A DNA stretch of 64,000 nucleotides, from assembly GCA_019914995.1 (NCBI GenBank), contig CM034138.1, positions 5,095,903 through 5,159,902 on the forward strand, read 5' to 3'. The position numbers were made by a program, and so were the translations under genes. The notes under the pieces were generated by a model. The model ran no database searches and was not told the DNA's origin. It saw only the letters and a program-made list of their open reading frames with translations. This DNA is from Acanthochlamys bracteata (taxonomy: Eukaryota; Streptophyta; Magnoliopsida; Pandanales; Velloziaceae). The number at the start of each line of letters is the position of its first letter. Position 1 is the first letter of the stretch. This document shows, piece by piece, positions 24,040-35,079 of the stretch.

Positions 24040-24470
24040 TAAAGAAGCAGGCAACTTATCTAAGCAAAGTGAGTGACCACTTGATCGATTGACTGGGTTT
24101 GAAAATGTTCACGCTCCAACTAGCCCCTTGTTAAGTGTTTCAACTTGAGACGGTGAGTGATAGGGTGAAAAGAGTAAGTATGCAAGTATAGCTTAACTAG
24201 TGAAGTAGGAAGAAAAGGAATTAGAAAAGTAGACAACTTATCTAAGCAAAGGAACAACCGCTTGATTTGTGGGCATTGCAGAATGTTGACACTTGAACCG
24301 GCATTCTATTGATTTGATAACCAGAAAACAGAAATGAACGATACGACAAGTATGCGGACAAACTGACCAAGTAACAACGAATGGTTTAAAAGAGTAGGTG
24401 ACTTAGCTATGCAGGACAACGACTGCCAAATAATTAATTGCCTGCATTCAAGAAAGTTCACACGCAAATC
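24040..24470. repeat. Three diverged tandem repeats of about 150-190 bp
   Basis: The core 'caacttatctaagcaaag' followed by 'ccgcttga/ccacttga' and 'gttcacgctc/gttgacacttg/gttcacacgc' appears near 24,050, 24,235 and 24,395. Divergence is high. No open frame follows the period. Confidence 0.45.
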
Positions 24471-26806
24471 AGCCTACTTCTAGCAGTAAAAAATTTTGTA
24501 TTATATCTACACCGTGTTGTTTTATCATATAAAAGATAGTATAACTTAAGACCATTGTAAAAATAAGTGATTGCGATATTCTTCGAAATCAAACAAAAAG
24601 TCCAATTGAAAAATTCTTTCTCAGAGAATGGGAGAATCACTCGTAGCGAAGGGAAATTATTAGAAGAGATTAAGTTCAAATAGAATAGCACTGATAACAA
24701 CCTTAATACCAACAACTGATTTCCACACTTTCTAAAGTTACGCTTGTAGGTTGTACAAGACATGCAAACAATATAAAACTTATTATTATGTCAAGAGTTC
24801 GTAGAAGCATATATGCTGCTACAAAATAACACATCTATAAGTAATAAATCAAACTAACTCTTCTGAAGATTCCTCCAACCTCAGTTAATCAATAACTTCG
24901 AAAGAATCTACAATCCTACTAAATTGAAGATTTCAAATATAAAAGAACTAATTTATATGGCTTTGCTTTGAGTATAACAATTTAAATTGGCCTTACTAAA
25001 CAAAGTTTCCCCACTTACATAGTAATCCATTCACAATCAGCATTGCTCTATAGTGGAGGTTCACTTGATAAGTAAATCTGTGAACCTGCAAATTGATATA
25101 AGCAGCCACATATCTTGAAACATGTAGCAATAGCTAAATAGTTTACTACATGTTTAGTTAATATACATTACCTAATTTTGGTAGAGAATGGATGAATATT
25201 GACACACATGATATTGGAAGAGAAGGGATGAATAAGAAGGCAAAGTGTACTTACGGACGTGCTAACCCGACTTTAAGCTAAGAAGGTAGGATTACTGGGG
25301 AGGGAATATGTATAAAAACTTGGCCAATAGTTGTCAGTACCATGGAATCGAGATTAGGAACCTGATTTACTTAGTAAAATGGATACCGCTTTTTGTAAGA
25401 CTACTATTTCCTAGCACTAGAGTTGAACCAACCCTTACAGATAGGAAATAGCCAATTAAAGGTAAAATAAGTAAACAAAGAATATCTTCAAAAGAAATCT
25501 AAAGGAACAATCACAATACCCGAAGACAAATGTAGGGATTCAATTACTTTTTCGATAGACAGAGCTTTCCCTTAACCTGAAAGGAAGAGGACTACAACGA
25601 AATAATTAGTATACAGGCAAAGCAAGAAATTAAGCAGCAGTAGCAGCAAAATGACTCAGATAACAATTAACTAAGTAGGTAGACTAATGTATGATTGATT
25701 GCCTCATTGAAGAAACATTTATCCTACAAAAAGAATTTTTGTGGTTCTTTTTCCTTGAACGAAGAGCAAGAGAGAAAACAATCAGAAAGCATACTTAGAT
25801 TGAATTTAGGATTAACTTATACATTCTTCTTGAGAAAGACAAAATCTTAGATAGGAGTCAAAAAACGTCCTAACTACAAGTCGAGCTATTATGTTGTGGT
25901 ACAAGACCATCATTGGACAGTCCTCATGCCATATGAACTCCTACCAGTATTCTCTGTAAAGCCCAGTTGTGAAATCGTTCACAAAATTACAGAGTAAGAA
26001 GTAAAGCAACTTAATGAGAAGAATTATATGGGAACAAAAAAGAATGGAACTAAAGCCGTCGTACAAATAAAATTACATGTAGGCCCTTAATCAAAATTGC
26101 TTAACAGTAGCACGTCTATATATTATACGAGGTGAGTGAGGCCCACTTTGCTTGATTGGTAAACCTCTTCAGAATTAACAGTCTTTAACTAAATTATATG
26201 TCGATATATTATTTCCTAGATTGTCGGTCATTGCGTTATGGCCCATAACAGCTAGCTGTACCAACATTAGGAATCTCCACGACTAGACAATAAAAATCAG
26301 CAGACCTAAAGCACTTATCTGAGGGGGGAGTACTGATACAATTTTTCTTTCTGTAGTCACTTGAAGAACTTCTTACTGGACAACAGACTTCGCTAGTGCC
26401 GGCCGCACACTTCAAGTCTAAAAGCAAGTAGAATAAGGGATGTTATTAGAATATCGATAAAGCTTGTCTTAGATCACTCACAATATTCTACAAGTATATC
26501 ATAATAAGAAAAGAAAACTAGCTACATCATGAGCTTTGGCAGAGACAATGTTTTAGGACCAACTATGATCTCTCTCCTATGTACCTCAAGCAATACTAGA
26601 AATGAAACATTAGGAAAGCACCAACATAGAACTATCAAACTTCAGACTGGAAAGGTAAAAAATCTTTCTTCTTTGAAAAAGCAGCGCAATATCATGTGAA
26701 ATTTATATAATACAAAACAAATTCAAGGAAATGCTATAGGCTACACAATTCCACTGTTTATGAATTTCCTAACAATAGTAGCGAACAAAATTCAATGCAC
26801 TTAACA
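24471..26806. other. AT-rich intergenic stretch without a supported gene
   Basis: I saw no coding-like frame, RNA gene or paired element ends. The longest - strand frame (24,458-24,763) has no family resemblance and no splice or start context. Confidence 0.45.
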
Positions 26807-27681
26807 CACTACTACAAAATTAGATCTTTACCAACTATAAAATTCAGGCCGTGTTGGAAAAACATCAGTCGATAATGCAAATTACAAATTAAATATGTGT
26901 TATTGGTAATTTGTCGTCAATAACTAGTCAATAAATGACTTACCGACTAAATAAAATATTTAGTCATTATTAAACAGTAAATTACCGGAAGGTAGGCGAA
27001 GTGGTTCGACGAAACTTTGGATTTTCACTGTGGGTAGTAGGCGTTCGAAAAGAATGAAGGAGAACAAAACACAACGGCGAAGACCAGAGAGGACAAGAAT
27101 GAAGGATAGAGGACATAGCAGAAATGCTCGACGTTGGAGGTGACGGGCGTGCCAAGGATGGAGATAGAGAGCTATGGGTAGTAGGCGTCAAGGAAAGAAA
27201 GAAACAAAAAAAAAGGGAGAATAAAAAGAGGACATAAGGAAGAAGGAGCTTAACTAGTTTGATATCTGATAATACAAATTTATCGACTAAGATAAATTTT
27301 CAATCGATGAATTACCGACAAAATATTACACAATTAGTAAAATTATCAACTAAAAATAAGTTCATTCAGTAAATTAGTTATTGAAATATTTTTTATCGAT
27401 AAAATTACCGACTGACTATTACAGCTGTCGTTAAATTACCCACTAAAAATGAGCAAAGTCGGTAAATGTACCTGCTATTGTATTTTTAGTTGGTAATTGA
27501 TATGAATTGTAGACTAAATTGTATTTTAGTCGGTAAATTATCTAACTTAGCGACTAATGATGTTATCTATTGATAAATGCAAAAATTTTATCGACTAGAT
27601 TATTTTCAGTCGGTATTTGTTAGATTTATTATAAATGTTTAGTCAGTATTTCTTAATCGGTGAAGATTAAATTTGTAGTAG
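26807..27681. mobile_element. Non-autonomous CACTA-like (En/Spm) element 1
   Basis: The left end reads CACTACTACAAAATTAGATC and the right end, reverse-complemented, CTACTACAAATTTAATCTTC. These are imperfect terminal inverted repeats of the CACTA type. Inside both flanks the motif TTACCGACTAAA / GTCGGTAAATTA recurs many times in both orientations (for example near 26,940, 27,305, 27,403, 27,461 and 27,530), as expected of CACTA subterminal transposase-binding repeats. The middle (about 26,985-27,250) is richer in G+C and unlike its surroundings. No transposase is present, so it depends on a helper. The outermost right bases are altered and no clear 3-bp target duplication remains. Confidence 0.65.
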
Positions 27682-27928
27682 CAATAGTATTGTTATACTA
27701 ATATCAGATAGCAAGCTTCTGGGCAGCCTAATGTTTGATGTTCACAAGCAACTAACCTGTTAGATTAAGTCAATGTCCTTTCTAAATGCCAGCTTCTTCG
27801 TAGCTATAACAGATCCTGCATTTGCTATTTGTTTAAGAAGTTATGGACAAATGTTGTGTACAAGTACGATGTGAATCGTGTTAAGGAAAATTCGTCACTT
27901 GATAAACCACTTAAAGCCTTACTTTGCT

Positions 27929-28185
27929 TGAGCTCATTTGGGAGAGCATCTGAGAAACGGCACTTTTACTTTTCCTATTTTACGTTTTTCAATATATCTT
28001 TTATAAGTATTTATAAAATTTATTTAAAATTTTAGAAAATATAAAAAATTCTACGTAGTAAGATCTTTTTATTACCTATTTTTATTATATTTTTAAAAAT
28101 TAAAAAAATAGAATTTATTTTTCAAAAAGAACAAAAATATTTTTTATTTTAAAAAAACTTTATTTATAAGTACTTTCAAACGCCT
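27929..28185 (+). mobile_element. Tourist-like MITE, copy 1
   Basis: This roughly 257-bp AT-rich element belongs to a family with at least seven copies in the window. Family landmarks, in order, are a GTTTGG-containing end, 'cttttcaatttt..ttttacgtttttcaatat', 'ataagtattta.aaaatttatttaaaa', 'gatctttttatta', a second arm ending in 'cttttattttagaaaagctctatttataagta', and 'caaacgcc'. In this copy the ends are worn (catttgggag.. and ..tttcaaacgcc). It has no coding capacity. Confidence 0.6.
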
Positions 28186-28508
28186 TTTGAAAGTTCAATA
28201 GAAGACTTCGTAGGTTTTTTCTGATAAAGATAGCATTATCATTTAGATTAAAAATTGTACAAATTTGTGGCAAACATAAGATACGGTACTGAGATGGGTA
28301 CCACTATATCAAGTTTAGGACACCAAAGATAGGGGCTGGAAATAAAAGACAGCTTACGGATACAAGATAAGGGTATAAAATGTATGATGTTTGAAGTGTT
28401 AAGTTATTAAAAACTAATATATAGTGTAAAGGATAAGACATGTTTTAGTTAGTTCTCTAGTCTCAAGATAATGAGCTTTATTGTTTTGTTCTCTATGTTT
28501 CGTTCGCA
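28186..28508 (+). other. Probable 5' LTR remnant of copia-1
   Basis: This AT-rich stretch lies directly upstream of a tRNA-Met-type primer-binding site. An LTR is expected here, but I cannot fix its start and saw no matching 3' copy. The call rests only on position. Confidence 0.35.
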
Positions 28509-28520
28509 TGATATCAGAGC
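28509..28520 (+). other. Primer-binding site of copia-1
   Basis: The text 'tgatatcagagc' matches 'tggtatcagagc', the usual complement of the initiator tRNA-Met 3' end in plant Ty1/copia elements, with one change. It is followed by a leader and the gag remnant at 29,067. Confidence 0.7.
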
Positions 28521-30987
28521 CTTCGTCCAGCCCATAGCCCTCGCACTATCGCTCTTGATTTCAGCCATCCGTCTTCCTTCGGTCTCCACCTCCTAGCTGT
28601 TTTGCGCTTTGCCTTTGCACGGGGCGAATTGGGTCACGCAATCGCTCCCGACCGCAACTGTATGCGACGACGCCCTAGACATGCAACCAATCTTCCTGAT
28701 AGGAATTCGAGCTTGCCGACCAATGCAGGAGCCTCACTCCAAATGCAGGTTTGGTTTGTGATACTTCGCATCTAATTCCACAAGGCTGGAAATCTCTTTC
28801 ATTCTCTGCAATACCTGGTTTATCGTCACGTGTTCAGATTTGGATGATTTCGGTTTTGTGATTGTTGAGATTTGAAAAGGTTGTTGTTCTTGTGTTGCTT
28901 CTGCGCGTGCATTAAAGTTGTTGCCGTTGTTGTTATTGTGTTGCTATATAAGTGTTGTGGCTGCTGCTATATTAGTGTTGATTACCTGTGTTAATTCGGG
29001 AGAACTGGATTTATCGAATGTTAACGTCCTTTCCTTGATTTTGGTATTTGTTTGTGTTGATCTTATTATGATGGCTGAATAGAAAGATGACTCTTTTCAC
29101 CCTATTAGTGTTCGACTCGATGGGAGGAATTTTCCATATTGAAATTATGTGATTAAAAATATATTGAAATATATTAGTGGTGTATGCAGCAAACTTATTG
29201 ATGATATGAGAAGGATTTGCTGACTTGTTTGACACTTGGGAATCGATTAATTCAAAAATTGTTATTTGGATTGGTAATCTGGTTGAACACTCTATTGGCA
29301 TTCAGCTAGCTAAATATGAAATTGCAAAGGAAGACTAGGATCATTTGGTAAGATTGTATACACTGTCTACTTTTGCAAGAAACTATGGACTTGAATCTGA
29401 TATTCAGGCACACCAACAGAAGACTGAGTTTAAAGAGTTTTATTCTATTATGAGTAGTCCTTGAGATCAATTGGCTCTTACTGAGTCAGTAGAGCTTCAG
29501 TCCTTTACACTTATATTACTCGGAACAATGTCTGGTTCAAGTTTTGATGGCTCTCTGAGATGATTTTTAACGAAATCTATTGAACTATTCTGTATTGGCA
29601 CTTACTTCTGTTGATTTTGTAGTGAGTGAACTCCTAGCTGAAGAGACTTGTTTTAAAACTTAAGAAGGAAAGGTGTTACTTTTGTATGCCTAATGCATCA
29701 GTTTTAGCAGCCCCTTTGAAACCTTCTTCCCACCATCAAATGAGATCTAATGTGAAAGTCAACAACGATGAATGCTGCTGTAAACATAAGGGACATTAGT
29801 AGCCGCATTTCCAAAGTTGGCTTTTTCTAAAACCTAACAGCAGCATAACCTATCTTTATAGTAGTAACAACCATGAGGGCTTCCACAACTGAGACCTCCC
29901 AGGATGCCTCAAGCAAACATTGCAGTATTTGTTCCACGTGCAATCCAGTTGGCAATTTTAGAAATTCCTTATGCCATAACACATGCTATGTCTATTTCTG
30001 TCCAAATAAGTTTGTCTAATGCGTCAACTATGCTCTCATCCTTATGGGTCTAAGACTTTGGTGCTTTCCGCCACATGTTCCCTCATTCTGCATCTTTTAT
30101 ATTCGTTTTTCTTACTGCATCTATATATGTTATAAATACTGATGGCACACCGACACCTCATTTATTCTTATAGATTTCTATTGTATTCGTAAACACATAA
30201 TGAATATTGCATTTGTTGGCTAATTATGTGATGCTAGTAATTCTATTGACTTCTTCATGTATAGGATCCACGATCTCAGAAGCTGATTGGGACAGGCAAT
30301 ATGCATGGGAACTTTACGTTTTGGACGAGCTTAGAGTTCCTGATGTAGCTAGTTCTAGTATTGGTTTGTCTACTTCTTGTTCAAGTTCTTTCCTGGCATT
30401 TTAGACTTGGCCATGTTTCGACCCCTCATTTGAGGTTTTTAGTTTAGGTAATTTGCAATAATATGATTTTTGTTTGTAGTAGTTGTAAACTAGTTATGTT
30501 TTTTGCTTTAATAAAAGTACTTCTTATTCGGTTGCATCATTTCACTTGGTTCATTCTGATGTGTGAGAACCTACTCCTGTTGTTACAAAAAGAGAGATGA
30601 GATGCAATGTATCTTCTATTGATGATTACACTAGATATTGTTGGATTTACCTTATGAAATGTCGTTCTAAATTTGAAGTGTTTATATGCCTTTTGGTCAC
30701 TTATTAAAACCCAACATTCTACTGTTATAAAATATTTTCTTTGTGATATGGGTAGGGAATGTATATTGATTGTATATTCTGAGTTGCTTTTATCTGATAG
30801 AAGTATATATGGTATTGCTAAAGAAAACATAGAGTTATTGTTGAAACAACTTGCTTTGTTTTATGGTCTGTAAATGTTCCTTGTGAGGTTTGGGGAGAAG
30901 CCCCACAGAGGTTAATGTGATCAATTAATTTTTTTTGAAATTTCATGTTTTTACAAACTTTAGGTATCTTTCCCTTTTAGATGTTAA

Positions 30988-31246
30988 GGCTGCGTTTGGC
31001 ACTTATGAAAAGCAGCTTTTCAACTTTTCTTCATTTTACGTTTTTCAATATATATTTTATAAGTATTTAAAAAATTTATTTAAAAATTTAGATAGTGTAG
31101 AAAAATTTTACGAAATGAGATCTTTTTATTGCATATTATTATTATTTTTTTGGAAGTAAAAAAAATATAGCTCGTTTTTCAAAAAAGATAAAAATATCTT
31201 TTATTTTAGAAAAGCTCTATTTTATAAGTAATCCTAAAACGCACCC
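30988..31246 (+). mobile_element. Tourist-like MITE, copy 2, with TAA target duplication
   Basis: This is the best-preserved family member at 259 bp. It starts GGCTGCGTTTGGCACTTATG and ends ..AATCCTAAAACGCACCC, giving imperfect inverted ends with the GCGTTT core. TAA lies on both sides (30,985-30,987 and 31,247-31,249), the TWA-type 3-bp duplication of PIF/Harbinger (Tourist) elements. It sits inside the integrase region of copia-1, so it is younger than that element. Confidence 0.8.
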
Positions 31247-31588
31247 TAAATGGTGATGTTGCATACTACATAGGCAGCACATGTTTGTTACCACATCAAG
31301 CGCATAGCGTCCTGAATTATATTCTCGCTCGGCTATACGTGTGTTTCTTGGTTAAGATGAAGGTGAAAAGCGCATCCTTATTTTGATCCCGTAGAATAGA
31401 AATTATATAATTCTCATCATGTCGTTTGTTAAGTATTTCTCAACTCCTTCAAGCCCTCACAACACAACTAAGTTTTTTGATATTATCTGTATGGGCTCTT
31501 TTTCTAGTTATAGCAATGATTATTATCCACTCTCTCACAATGATGCTCTATTTTCTAGTACTCACTCTCATATTCCGCTGGTATCTTT

Positions 31589-33090
31589 CACTACTAAAAA
31601 TACTGATAGGGATACAAAATGTCTTTGTTGTAGAAAATTGGTCTCAAATACTATATGCGACCATAACAAGCCGGTCGCAAAATTAGTTAGCAAAAACTGG
31701 TCTTAGTAACAGCAATTAGGGAAAAGAGCTAGTCGTTATTGGTTTATACAAGCGGCCAAACGAAGTTGGTCCACAAAAGCAACTGCAACCAAGTCAAATT
31801 GGTGGTTGTTACTCTCATAATTGCAACCAGCAGCTATTAGCCACTAATACTTTTGTAGGTTAGTTGGGCGTTCTAAGCTCATTAGCTACCCGTGCATACA
31901 CTACTGGTCATTAATTCTTTTCAGGCTAAGTACATGTTGGTCGCTACAATTTAGCGATAAGCTTGACTTGGTCGCTATATATTGTTATGAATATTTAATA
32001 TATAAAACACAATAAGTAGAATAAACGGTCAAATAGTTATAAATATTTACTAAATTAAATTAAAATTAAATATTTTATATTAGTTAAATAATATCGATAA
32101 TATTTAAATACAAAATAAATAATTGTTTTAATAATATTATTCTCACCAATGTTTATCAATGCTTATTTTATTTAATAACCAATAGCGATCATGTATTTGA
32201 AATAATAAAAGAAATGAATGTTACCGAAAATCACATATATAGTAAATTTATAATCATATATAACAAAAAGGTTGAAAAATGCAAGTCATCATTGCCGAGA
32301 CGGTCATGTACGCTTAAGTTTCGCTATATTTTTATACTTTTTTAAAATTTGGATCCCTCAAGTTGTTATGAATCTAAGTGTTTTATATAAAAATCTTGAG
32401 AATGCATAAATGCTTTCACTTTACTCGTCCTATCTTGAAGCGCTATCTTATTTACTCAATTTACACAATTATAAGAATAGAATGAGATCTAAACTATTGG
32501 ATATACTATATAATACAATATTATTGTTTACACAAAATTTTATCAAATTTGGATATGATCTATTGCTCTAATTTATGTCTATAAATTGTTAAATCGTATA
32601 CGTCTATCAATTATTTATTATGATGGAGCATAAAATATATCCAAATAATCCTTAATTTTGTCAATATAATATATAAAAATATAAATCACATCCAAAATTT
32701 TAAATTTTATTAGATAAATTTTTATTACTAATTTAAATCATTATCTTTTAAAATAATTGAGACCAACTGTAAATTAGTCTCTATACTACTACAATAGCAA
32801 CCAGTTTTTCCAACTTGGTTGCTATTTCTCTAGATAATGGGACCAATCATCATCTAGTCGCTACTAGGAGAGCCTAGTGTTGAAATTGATCCCTATTTGT
32901 TGAAAAACATGTAACTATGCAGTTGTTTGTTTGCCATTACACTCCTATCTGTGATTGGTTACTTGTCTTGGTCGTCTTTACCTAATTAATAGTTACAAGT
33001 GTCTTTCTAGTCACTATTACTTATCATTAGGGACCACTTTCCGTTGGTCCTTTAAATTCGGTCACTAATGTCATTTTTTTTTTTGTAGTG
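31589..33090. mobile_element. Non-autonomous CACTA element 2 (1.5 kb) with TTT target duplication
   Basis: The ends are CACTACTAAAAATACTGATA and ..TTTTTTTTGTAGTG (reverse complement CACTACAAAAAA), the typical CACTA terminus. TTT flanks both sides (31,586-31,588 and 33,091-33,093), matching the 3-bp duplication of this superfamily. Subterminal flanks carry repeated GGTCGC / GCGACC and 'ttggtc' motifs. The centre is very AT-rich and no transposase is encoded. It interrupts copia-1 between the post-integrase linker and the reverse transcriptase, and the copia reading resumes after it. Confidence 0.8.
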
Positions 33091-34381
33091 TTTTTTGTAT
33101 CATTTTTTTCTAAAAACTTAAGTTGTCCTAAGTGATATCACTTGGGACATCTTTTGTGCTTCTTGCCCTTTGAACACATAGGACTTAGTACCACTTCCGT
33201 CAGGTAAAAGCATTATTAGGTCTTGTTGGGTTTATGTATTACAAAGTTAAAAATAAAATTTGATGGATCTATTGGAAGGAATAAAACTAGATTAGTTGCT
33301 AAAAATTTGCACAGTAGTACAATTTGTATTATGAGGAGACTTTTGCTCCAGTTTCAAAGATGACAACTGTTCTTTTCCTTATTATAGTAGCTTCCATTTG
33401 TTAGTGGCGTATATCAAAATGGATGTTAAAAAATAATTTTTTGGACGGGGACCTTGAGAACAAAGTCTATGCAGTATCTTTTTCTAGTGTTTCTCATAAG
33501 ACTGAAGAAGTGTGTAAATTTAAGAAGGGCTTTATATCTAATATGTTTCTCGAGTTTAGTTTGAGAAATTCAGTACAATTATTACTTTTTCGAGTTTTCA
33601 CTCTTGTACTTATGATCCTAACCTATTCATTTAATTTCACGTTTGCTGGTCAAATCCTTATTCTATTGTATATATGATTATTAGAGGTGTGATATAGATG
33701 ATGTTGCAATGTTGAAGATTGAGTTTGCTTATTAATTTCTAATGAAGGGTCTGGATTCCTTCCAGTATTGTTTGAGTATCGAGGTAGCTTTATTTCGCAA
33801 GGCTTATCTTCTTTCTCACAAGTATGCAATGAGTATACTTCAACGAGCTCTTCTTACTAATACCTAGATTATTGATACACCTTCGAGCTGAATGTCCATT
33901 AATCTCCACACGGTATACCTCTATTTGATCCTACATTGTAATGGATTATTACTAGCAAGTTGATTTATCTCACTGTCACTCACTCGGATATTGCCTATAC
34001 GTGCAAATTGTAAGTTAGATTGTTGCTTCTTTTCCTATAGTTCATTGCGCTATTGTTCTCTACATTCTACGTTATCTTCTAAGTACTATATAGTAGAGTT
34101 TGCTCTTCCAACGACGATTATAAGTTACTCACAGGTTTTTGCATTTTGCTCGGTGATTCTCTCATCTCTTTAAAAGTAAAATATAAGTAGTAGTTTTTCG
34201 TTCTCCTAGAAAGGCTGAGTATCCTACAATGAGATCATGTAGTTATGATGATTGTTTGCCGATATGGGCATTACCTTTGACACTCATACTCTTTTCTATT
34301 ATGAAGAACTTGGTAGTTGGTTCTACTTAGAATAGTAACTTTTTTCCATATGAAACTTCAGCAAAAGTCGGATAGGAGATT

Positions 34382-35079
34382 TATTATGTTTTATCTTAAA
34401 TTTTGATCTTAGACGATAAAGTTTGAGGTCTTAACGACTTTGTTTGTGCTCCGTGAGACATTCTGCAGTTTTGTCCGACCTTCTATGGTCGCACTATAAT
34501 CACTTCTTTTTTGAAAAAAAGAGTTAACGATCTGTATTCGATCTCTGACTCAGTTAACGATTTGGTTCAGTTAACGACCAGTTGTAGACCTCAGACAGAA
34601 ATTGATAGATTTTCTGTTTTCACTCTTCTTTATCCTGTTTTCTTTTTCTACTCTTTTTTGTATGGAGTTTTTTTAGGAGAAGTGTGTATTGGTTGTCAAG
34701 AGTTATTTTTCCACCTCTTTTTTTTCAGAGAGTTCTATCTTCTTCTTATTAGAGCTTTTAATAGTTTTGTTCTATTTTATGCTCAAATCTTTTGTAATCT
34801 TCACAATTATATTGTGAAAGTTTTTAATTCCTCTCTATGGACGTAGGTTTCCCTTTTGGCTAAACCACGTAAATTTATTGTCTTCATTTATTATTATTGT
34901 TATTCTCCTATTCTTGATGTCATTTATGATTCGAGTAACTTGTTTTTTGGCTAGATTTGAAGAGATTAATCAGTAAGTATTTTGTATTAATTAGATCTTT
35001 TGATTATCTACTTTGTTAGAAGCAATCTTGCTTCGGTCCCAAGTTATTTAATTCTATAGTGCTTCTCATAGTTGAAACA
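34382..35079 (+). repeat. 5' LTR of copia-2
   Basis: This 698-base direct repeat is shared with 37,231-37,912. Matching phrases run throughout: 'gttttatctt..gatcttagacga', 'gtttgaggtcttaacgac', 'tatggtcgca', 'ggagaagtgtgtattggttgt', 'attctatcttcttct' and 'aagtattttgtattaattagatct'. Divergence is substantial, so the insertion is old. The LTR ends just before a primer-binding site at 35,084. Confidence 0.85.

Larger units (their letters stand above)
28521..34381 (+). mobile_element. Ty1/copia retrotransposon remnant copia-1, interrupted by a MITE and a CACTA element
   Basis: The parts read in the normal copia order, all on the + strand. Gag is at 29,067-29,330 (FHPISVRLDGRNFPY). The gag/pre-integrase part is at 30,260-30,430 (..LYVLDELRVPD.. 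..LGHVSTPHLR). Integrase is at 30,540-30,900 (..SIDDYTRYCWIYLMK..), followed by the post-integrase linker (31,330-31,588). Reverse transcriptase is at 33,240-33,880 (..EETFAPVSKMTT.., ..KNNFLDGDLENKVY..). The RNase H tail is at 34,200-34,300 (..AEYPTMRS..). Stops and frameshifts interrupt every domain; for example Trp codons have become TGA in gag. It is split by a MITE at 30,988-31,246 and a CACTA element at 31,589-33,090. The element is dead and older than both insertions. Confidence 0.85.
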
